This document shows positions 8,579 through 14,720 of a stretch of DNA of 14,720 bases, piece by piece (position 1 is the first letter of the stretch; every line of letters starts with the position of its first letter). A program made the translations under genes and the position numbers. The notes under the pieces were generated by a model, which made no database searches, was not told the origin of the DNA, and saw only the letters and a list, made by a program, of their open reading frames with translations. The DNA is from Cyclostephanos tholiformis (Eukaryota > Bacillariophyta > Thalassiosirophyceae > Thalassiosirales > Thalassiosiraceae): positions 1-14,720 of the forward strand of contig JALLPB010000549.1 in the NCBI GenBank assembly GCA_036939975.1, in the 5' to 3' direction.

Positions 8579-9813
8579 TTACGGAGAAGATGTGTATAGG
8601 CCGTAGGCTGCAAAGATATGGTTTTCGTGTCCGGTGGAGTCTGTGGAATGAATACCGTTGAGTAGGTGATCATGATACCAGTTAACAATTATGTCATCAA
8701 AGTTGGAGGATTGGGGGTTGAGTGGGTCTTGGCGTAGGTTATTTTGGAGAATGCTAATGCAATTTTGTCCGGGGTGAAGGGGTTCACGAACATAGATGGC
8801 AGCATCATTGAGGGCAATTAGGTTGAGGATGTCTTTCATGCCAGGTGGGAGATGTTTGAGTGTGTCGTGAGTAATGATCATTTTGCCATTAAATGGGGTG
8901 GTAAGCCACAGATGGAAGATGTTATTGGCGACACTAGCAAGTGAAATCAATCGGCAACGTATGAGGGCAAGATCACCACGCGGTCCACCAAGGTTGTGAT
9001 GAACTTCGTCATTCTTGCCCCAGACCCTGGCTATAATTGTTGGGGTAAGGACTTTCACACCTAATAAAAGTAGGGAGAAGCGGGCAAGTCTGTGTGCAAG
9101 AGCACGACGGTCGTCAGGTTCATTAAGTGCAAAAACTGTGGTGAGATTAGTGATGGCAACAAGGTCATCCAAAAGCATGTTGACAAAATAGCGGTCTTTG
9201 GGTTCAGTTCCATGTTGTTTGCGAAGGCAAAGCCCAAGAACTAGTCGTGCAAACGTGTGAAATTCGTCATCTTCTATAGCACAGTTGGATCCGCAGATTG
9301 CATCGAGTTCGGTGCTACCTTTTGGTATACCGCCATCACCATCAGTGGAGGCCATGGTACTCGTGACAAAAGCCTTCGTGAGAAGAATTTGACTTTGATG
9401 AAAGTAGAAATGTTTGTAGGAGATGTGATATCCCAAAAAGCCGATGACTCGGGCTTTAATGGGATGGGTTGTTGCGCTCCACTTATTGGTGGGTGGGGAA
9501 AGAACGTCAGGATCGTATGGATAAGGAAGGCAAAGGCTCTTTTTATGTGGTTTTTGGGAGCCTTGGTAGTGGCGAGAGCAGTGTTTGTGGTAAGTGGAAG
9601 AAGAGGGGGACGGGCTAGAGTGACATCCATCGGAGGAGGAGGAGTAATGGAGGTGGTTTCGTCAGTCATGATCTGTGCTTGTTTGTTATGAGAATTTTTG
9701 TTAGGAGACCTAGTAGAAGTGATCGTTGCACTTTGGGGAGCATTGGTTATGGCAGCTATTCTTCTTTCTTGTTGAAGTTTTGAATTAGAATGGCATTTTC
9801 TTGTAGGCGTCAT
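8579..9813 (-). pseudogene. Unknown ORF downstream of the J domain (retroelement 3' ORF)
   Basis: Opens with ATG at 9813-9811, overlapping the J-domain stop TGA (9812-9810) as ATGA. The first part is basic and Thr/Pro/Ser-rich (begins MTPTRK, contains SITPPPPMDV). The reading then seems to move, near 9550-9565, into the frame that is open from 9661 to the stop at 8579-8581. That long frame contains LCLPYPYDPDVL, TTHPIKARVIGFLGYHISYK, RLARFSLLLLGVKVLTPTI and LHPGQNCISILQNNL. The frame junction suggests one indel. The C-terminal 285 residues have balanced composition and no stop, so they look like real former coding sequence of a globular domain. I cannot assign a family: I see no zinc knuckle, RNase H or protease motif. 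It could be a separate third ORF, translated by reinitiation at ATGA, or a frameshifted C-terminal extension of the main polyprotein. Confidence 0.65.
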
Positions 9814-10121
9814 AGTACGTCACATAAGTAGGCTTGTGCGTTGTTGATGAGTTTGAAGTATTCGGAGGCCTCTGATTGTGACATCCCTGTTCTCGCAGGG
9901 TCATGTTTGTCAGGGTGGTAGATTTGAGCAAGTGCGTGATATGCCACTTTCACTTCAGTTTCTGTAGCTCCAAGACCGAGACCAAGTGCTTTAAAAGAGT
10001 GTTCTAGACTTTGGCCAACCAACTTGGGGTCGTAATCTGTTTGAGGTTGATTGCGGCGAGAAGGTTGGGGGGAGGGTGGAGAGCATCGGCGTGGTGGGGA
10101 TGGAATTGGTGGCGACTCATT
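9810..10121 (-). pseudogene. DnaJ-type J domain at the C-terminus of the retroelement polyprotein
   Basis: After a Pro/Arg-rich linker (SPPSPQPSRR), helix I-like LEHSFKALGLGLGATETEVK is followed by VAYHALAQIYHPDKHDP. The HPD tripeptide (codons at 9917-9909) is the motif J-domain co-chaperones use to stimulate Hsp70 ATPase. Helices III-IV follow (SEASEYFKLINNAQAYL), so the fold looks complete at about 65 residues. It is in the same frame as the post-RT segment, from which only the TAA at 10122-10124 separates it, so it belonged to the RT polyprotein rather than to a host gene. It ends at TGA 9810-9812, which may be the native end of ORF2. The function is unknown; recruiting host Hsp70 to the ribonucleoprotein is a guess. 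Confidence 0.88.
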
Positions 10122-10906
10122 TTAAGTATTATTCATGGGATCGGTATTGTCATGTGGGGTTGAGGAGGATGGGTGTCCGTGAGGACTACATCGTCTTGGG
10201 GGCGGCCATTCAGTAGGTCGAGGTGGAAGTGGAGCCTGATTATCCAAAAGGCATCTCACGAGAGCTGTCCAATAAGACTTGTGTGACGCTTCCTTAAACC
10301 AGTCTTTAACGGATCCAAAATCGTCAATAACTACTTTGGGGATTTGGGCAAATAGAAGTCGGAGATTACGGACGATGACATCTTTGTTATGAAGATATGG
10401 GCATCCCCGCTTGCGTTTGTGTTGGCAGCAAGCTGTGAGCATGCGACGGGCCAGAGTATCGTGTGGACTGCGTACAATTTTGCCAAGGAACCCTAGTTGT
10501 CGTGCTGCAATCATGTTGATAATACACGGGATGTCATAGAAAAGACGGCGTACCTTATCACTTCAAACGTGCTCTTCTTGGACCTGTATGATGGATATGT
10601 GAAGAATTCGGCGGATATTGCGGTGTAGAAAAACTTCAAGGCGCCGTAATAGATCTTGCCGCAGGGACCAAGTCTCGCATCCCCAAAGAAGAAGGTTTAA
10701 TGGGATTGCGTGAAAGAGAAGGTATTTGCTGTAGGTGTCGAGATGTGGATTTCTCCATACTTCTTTCAAGGCACCCATGCTTTGATTTGCTGCAGCAAGT
10801 CGCGCTTCAATATCAGCATCATCTCAGAGATTATATGAGATACGTGATCCCAAATACTTGAATGTGCGGCAGAAAGTGACATAGCCGTCAGCAACATTAA
10901 TTTTTT
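10122..10906 (-). pseudogene. Post-RT (thumb and linker) region of the retroelement
   Basis: It is in the same frame as the J domain. It begins just after the frameshift at the six-base A run (T run at 10901-10906 on the plus strand) with VADGYVTFCRTFKYLGSRIS, where FKYLG is the motif E position of LINE reverse transcriptases. Then come KEVWRNPHLDTYSKYLLFHA and LLLWGCETWSLRQDLLRRLE, typical of the region after the palm in these elements, and RQLGFLGKIVR with a Cys-rich MLTACCQHKRKRGCPYLH. It is interrupted by TGA at 10824-10826 and at 10563-10565 and ends in a Pro-rich tail before TAA at 10122-10124. The Cys/His cluster could be a degenerate nucleic-acid-binding element but does not fit a clean CCHC knuckle. 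Confidence 0.82.
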
Positions 10907-12779
10907 AGGTTTCTGGAAGTAAATCATCTTCTCATCCATTTCCTTTTGTCGAGTCCTTTCTTGCATTTCACTGTTATTGTTCCTCTTTAGTTGTTCAGTG
11001 GTTTGCAGTGATGAAGCTATTACTGTGGTGGCGGTGGTGGTATGTGTATCCATGTGTGTGGAAGGGGAGTCATGAGTTATTGGAGTATTCTCGAAAAGAA
11101 GCCAGGGATCATCGATAGCGGCAGTAATAGTTGGGTCAGAGAAGTGTGGAGTATGGAAAAATTGGGGGGGAGGGAAGAAGACGCACTCCATTTTGGAGGG
11201 TGCACCATCACATCCAATGTGCATTTCAAGTCCAAAATGGGCAAGGTGGCTGTACACAAGGGAAAGTCCTTTGATCAGGGCATCGCGGGTAGGAAAGGGA
11301 AAGGCACCGTCATCAACATACAAAAGTTGGTAAATTTCGTAGGCTGTGAGTTTGCGGGATGTGTACATGCGTGGAGTATGGCCGCGTAAATGGCCAGTGT
11401 CAATTTCGTTGTCTGGAGAATGGGCCACGGTAAGTACCTCAATATTTGCTCGTCGCCAAGCAGATTCAAGTGTTTCAGCTGCCGCTGACATGAGAAAAAG
11501 AAAGAGAACTGGAGCCATGTTGTCACCTTGTCGTACTCCAACACTTTGCACAATTTTGGTGATCTCCTGATCGATTTTAAGAACAACCTTCAAATCTGTG
11601 TACATCATTCTAATGGCAGTTATGAGCTTGGGAGGAGCGCCGTATTTTTCAAGAATTTTCAGTAGTAGGTTGTGATTCACGGTATCGTATGCTTTGACGA
11701 GATCAACAAATGCAACAAATGATGGTAAGTTGTGGTTCTTGTGTGCATTGAGTAGTGTTTTGAGCGTGAATAGTCCATCTTGACAGCCAAGGGTGGGTGT
11801 TCCACCAAATTGAAAATTTGTTCCATGAAGTTCAAGGAGACGAAAAGCACGACCATTCATAATAGAAGAAAAAAATTTGCTGCAAACATCCATGGGCATA
11901 ACACCGTGCCATTTATTTGGGTCAGAAAGGTTGCCTGATTTGGGTACAGGTATGCATTGGCTGACGTGCCAACCATCATAGTTGGCATCGCCTTCAAAAA
12001 AAGCAGAGACATATTCATGAATCCGGCGTCGGGTTACAGCATTCATCGCCTTGTATGCTTCTGGGGGAGTTCCATTAAGGCCAGGGCTTTTGCCATATTT
12101 TAATTTATTTATGGCAGTATTAACCTCGTCAAAAGTGATGGGGGAATCAATTTCATAGAGAATGGGGCGTTGGGGAATTTCATTAAGAATGGTGGGGTCA
12201 ATAGGACGATGGTTGTTGAAAATTCGCTCAAAGTGAGGACCAAATACTGACATATTCTCCTTTCCATTTGTTGCAGGTTTGCCGTTTGCCATTGTCATTG
12301 CCATTTTAACGTTCGTTTTATGATGAGCAGTTGATCCAGTGGTTAATAGTCGGATATATTCCCATGCAACGCGGGGATTAGCCTGCATGTCGTGGATTTT
12401 GGAGCAGATATGAGCAGCCCATTGTGATTTTGCAATGAGTACTCTATCCTTAATGTGTGTGTTGAGACATTTGAGTTGCGTGCGCATGGAGTCAAGTATT
12501 GAAGGGGGAAGGTCAGAGGCGGAGCATAATTCATGAAGAAGTTAGTTACGTTCGTCAATTGGAGGCGTTAAGTCAGTAATGTTGAAGCGAAACCAGTCAT
12601 CACATTGCAAGCCGACGAGAAGAGCTGTATTCTCTCCCGCTTGTTTGATGATGTCATTGAAATCTTCATAAGAGATGTCAGGTGAATCATCGATAGCTTC
12701 AGTGAGAAGGTAATTATAACGTCGTCGCGCGGTGGTATCAGTGGCAATTTTCCGCCAGTCGGTTATGCCTTGGAAAAGA
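10907..12779 (-). pseudogene. Reverse transcriptase domain of the LINE-type element
   Basis: RNA-templated DNA polymerase of target-primed reverse transcription. Motifs in order: KSPGLNGTPPEAYK upstream of the palm; VPKSGNLSDPNKWHGVMPMD and the following SKFFSSIMNGR (motifs 1-2); FVDLVKAYDTVNH, motif A, with its first catalytic Asp at 11704-11702; GVRQGDNMAPVLF, motif B; YVDD, motif C, at 11320-11309; and HFGLEMHIG with SKMECVFFPPP (motif D region). All three catalytic Asp are present, so the palm itself is not inactivated by substitution. The frame continues upstream through TAA at 12542-12544 to the endonuclease, and is lost downstream near 10905. A Thr/His/Ser-rich insertion (about 11140-10950) sits between motif D and motif E. 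YVDD rather than the commoner FADD of LINEs is a feature of note. Confidence 0.93.
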
Positions 12780-14229
12780 GATTTTGAGTGAGTTCTTTTT
12801 AGTGTCGTGAGAACTATATCAAGTCTAACTGCTGAATGATCACTTTCCACTCCTGTTGCAACCATTCGACAGTTGCGTATTCAACAATGTAGAGATTTTG
12901 CACAAATATGTCTATCATTGTTTGATCACCGTCATTAATGTTAGTAAATGTAGTATGATTGGGTGCATCAAAAAAGGTATTCTCTAGTCGGTGTTCGTAT
13001 GAGAGGTATAGGGAAAAGATATTGGAGCCCCTTGTGTTGCGTTTGGTTGGACCATATGGGCCGAGCACCGCTTTTAATTTGTCACAGTCTCGACTGCCAA
13101 CTTTTGCATTAATGTCGGATCCAATAACAATTTGAGATTGTTTAGGGACAAGGTGCAACAGTGAGTTGAGTGTGTCGATAAATCTCTCGTGGGGAATGTC
13201 ATGACAAGGGTGGTAAACAGAGATAAGGAAGATGGAGAGAGATTTCCCTTTAACTCGTCGTCCAAATCTGTTGAAACAGTCGAATTTCAAAGCAAGACCA
13301 ATGAATCTGCCCGCAAAATCGCCAGTAGATGCCGTCGTGAGTGGTGATGGTGATCCTGCTGCTCTCCATGCTAAATAATATCTGGGGGAGAGGACAATTG
13401 CAACTCCACGAAAGAGATGATTTCGACCAGTTGAGTCAATTGGCGAGTTGTGTCGAAATATGTGATATCTGCCAATGACAGTGTCAAAATTGTCATCTTC
13501 TAACCATGTTTCTTGTATAAGCCAGGCATCAATGTCGTCAGTCCGCATCCGATGGATCAGATGTTTGAGTTAAGTTGTGTCGTGTTGGCAGTTAATGATT
13601 ACATTGCCATCCTTGTCACGTGCGCGACACCAAAGTCCATGGACGTTTTGTGTATATATCTTGCTGATGTCCATGGTAGTTGGGGAGATTTTTGGATGGT
13701 GGTATGGACGAGAGGTATGGTGTGGTGGGATGTGAACTGGGTTCGCAATAATGATGTCGCAAGAAGCATTTGCAATTGGTGGGGTAATGTCATCGTTGTC
13801 AGCAGAAGCATTGACAGGATCGGTGGTGGTGTAATCGTTGGAGATGGCATGGTTACATGTTGTGTGCATTGGTATCGTTACGGGTTGTGAAGTGATTGCA
13901 TCATCGTAATAGGTATCATAGATGCCATCGTGTTGTATTGGGTGTATCGGCGGTGAAGTGATATCGTCATCAACACAGGGAATGGTTGCATCATCATCGG
14001 TATCATAATCGTTGGAATCGATCGAACCAAGAGTATCGAAAGAAGGAGAAGGCTCGTTCGTAAAGTGGGTGATGTTATCAATGGAAGAGGATATAAAAAG
14101 GGTGGGTAGCCAGTGGATGATTGGGTCAAAGGTATGATGAGTGGAGGGAGAGATGGGTTGAAGGGAAGGTAGTAGAAGAGTCAGGCGGTGAAGAAGGATA
14201 TACCAACGTCGGGTACCTCGTCGGATCCG
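12780..14229 (-). pseudogene. APE-type endonuclease with Thr/Pro/Asp-rich leader
   Basis: Nicks target DNA to prime reverse transcription. The frame is open from 14229, after TGA at 14230-14232, to TAA at 13570-13572. It has an unusual leader rich in Asp, Thr, Pro and Ile (for example DSNDYDTDDDATIP) before the endonuclease begins with IYTQNVHGLW. Past the stop, the same frame continues with WLIQETWL, GVAIVLSPRYYLAW, LISVYHPCHD, VIGSDINAKVG and TMIDIFV. One base then appears to be missing near 12868, and VESDHSAVRLDI follows in the next frame. These are the expected APE-family residues: Asn (13647-13645), Glu (13512-13510), Tyr of VYHP, Asp and Asn of SDIN (Asp 13116-13114), Asp of MIDIF and His of SDH (12838-12836). 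The catalytic set survives although the frame is broken twice. Confidence 0.88.
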
Positions 14230-14598
14230 TCAAAAATACAAATTTGTCCAAGGTGTTGGTGGAGGAGATATAGAGGGAGGGCAGCAAGAGATCGATCAAA
14301 CGTGACGCCAATGACGGGGTGGTGGTGCGTGAAGAACGGCAGAGTAAGAAAGTTTTGACACCGTGTGATAAGTTCCAGAAAGTGAAATTGTTGTCCATGG
14401 GCATGTGGTGTGTTTGGGAGGGCGGGCTGGGATGAGCGATGGTGACGTAGTATGACGATGGCCATGAAGGAGGCCGGAAAGCATCATTCCAGCGGCCATG
14501 GTGGAGCCGCATCGTGTTGTCAGATGAATTTTTCTAACCATAGTAATTCCTACGTTGAAATACCAGTTTTTGTCGTTTTTTTTAGCGATGGAAGACAC
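14181..14598 (-). pseudogene. Broken 5' coding region of the retroelement, possible ORF1 remnant
   Basis: The frame at 14465-14181 contains HAHGQQFHFLELITRCQNFL and LAALPLYLLHQHLGQICIF and reads like real protein. It appears to pass into the endonuclease leader frame by a shift around 14225-14235, where RRGTRRWYILLHRLTLLL begins. Overlapping frames at 14598-14296 and 14512-14126 are rich in Thr, Pro, Ser and His and less convincing. It may be the end of an ORF1 or the N-terminus of ORF2; I recognise no RNA-binding motif or zinc finger. The element's 5' end could lie here or beyond the window. Confidence 0.45.
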
Positions 14599-14720
14599 AA
14601 ACCATGGCCAATCCGCTGCGGTAGCTGTCGCAGTGGTTTAGGGCCTACCGAGGCAGTGCCTGGCGGTTTTAGCTTGATACTATTACTTGTTTATGCAAAA
14701 GGAGTGGGCATGGCGGCAGG
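14599..14720. other. No gene seen; contains a GU-pairable hairpin
   Basis: No coding frame is supportable in this short stretch. Bases 14613-14636 form a quasi-palindrome centred on AGCT, in which every mismatch would be a G-U pair if transcribed as plus-strand RNA. It could be 5' UTR of the retroelement or flanking DNA. Confidence 0.35.

Larger units (their letters stand above)
8335..14598 (-). mobile_element. Degenerate non-LTR (LINE-type) retrotransposon with J domain
   Basis: In minus-strand order it encodes a broken N-terminal region, an APE-type endonuclease, a reverse transcriptase, a post-RT region, a DnaJ-like J domain and a further unknown ORF, then a simple-repeat tail at 8335-8364. 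Endonuclease plus RT, with no long terminal repeats, integrase or protease visible, identifies a non-LTR element that moves by target-primed reverse transcription. The copy is dead. From the endonuclease to the J domain the frame is cut by stops at 13570-13572, 12542-12544, 10824-10826, 10563-10565 and 10122-10124, and shifted near 12868 and near 10905. The 5' boundary is not resolved: coding-like sequence reaches about 14598 and the element could run past the window. A convincing target-site duplication was not found. No RNase H domain is visible after the RT. Confidence 0.92.

Noticed and set aside
9257..9691. Plus-strand ORF of 144 codons
   Set aside because: Antisense to the two minus-strand frames of the retroelement 3' ORF; glycine- and valine-rich shadow.
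8323..14541. TAACCAT at 8323-8329 and 14535-14541 as a target-site duplication of the retroelement
   Set aside because: Only seven bases, separated from the (TTAGA)6 tail by five bases, and the 5' end of the element is not established; a chance match is likely.
8335..14598. LTR retrotransposon, retroviral relic or group II intron as the identity of the RT region
   Set aside because: No long terminal repeats, integrase or aspartic protease were seen, and an APE-type endonuclease precedes the RT, which is the LINE arrangement.

Overview
The window reads as nuclear DNA of a photosynthetic alga with a secondary (red-lineage) plastid and a flagellated stage, most likely a stramenopile such as a centric diatom. 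Three things point there. A UDP-sulfoquinovose synthase gene has a GT-AG intron and an N-terminus that looks like a signal peptide followed by a cleavage site with phenylalanine at +1, as in the bipartite plastid targeting of such algae. A long intact coiled-coil gene matches the axonemal ruler protein CCDC40/FAP172. The right-hand part is a decayed non-LTR retrotransposon of a kind I associate with diatom genomes. The species assignment is inference.

Layout: bases 1-720 show no gene. Bases 721-1276 hold a decayed, frameshifted coding remnant on the minus strand (probably an old mobile-element protein), followed by a palindrome-rich stretch at 1369-1424. Bases 1837-4007 (minus) are the two-exon sulfolipid gene; its 767-nt intron carries a 22-base G run on the sense strand. 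Bases 4008-5053 are a divergent intergenic region serving both neighbours. Bases 5054-7876 (plus) are the single-exon CCDC40 homologue. Bases 7877-8334 are its AT-rich 3' flank, with one short ORF.

Bases 8335 to about 14600 (minus) are the LINE-like element. Read 5' to 3' on the minus strand it has: a broken N-terminal region; a Thr/Pro/Asp-rich leader joined to an APE-type endonuclease; a reverse transcriptase with YVDD; a post-RT region; a DnaJ-type J domain with an intact HPD motif; a further ORF of unknown function whose ATG overlaps the J-domain stop as ATGA; a short 3' UTR; and a (TTAGA)6 microsatellite that looks like the 3' tail. From the endonuclease to the J domain I count five in-frame stops and two frameshifts, so this copy cannot make the full polyprotein.

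The two intact genes act in different places (thylakoid sulfolipid synthesis in the plastid; axoneme assembly in the flagellum), and their divergent arrangement need not mean shared function. The most unusual content is the retroelement's J domain and the unidentified ORF downstream of it.
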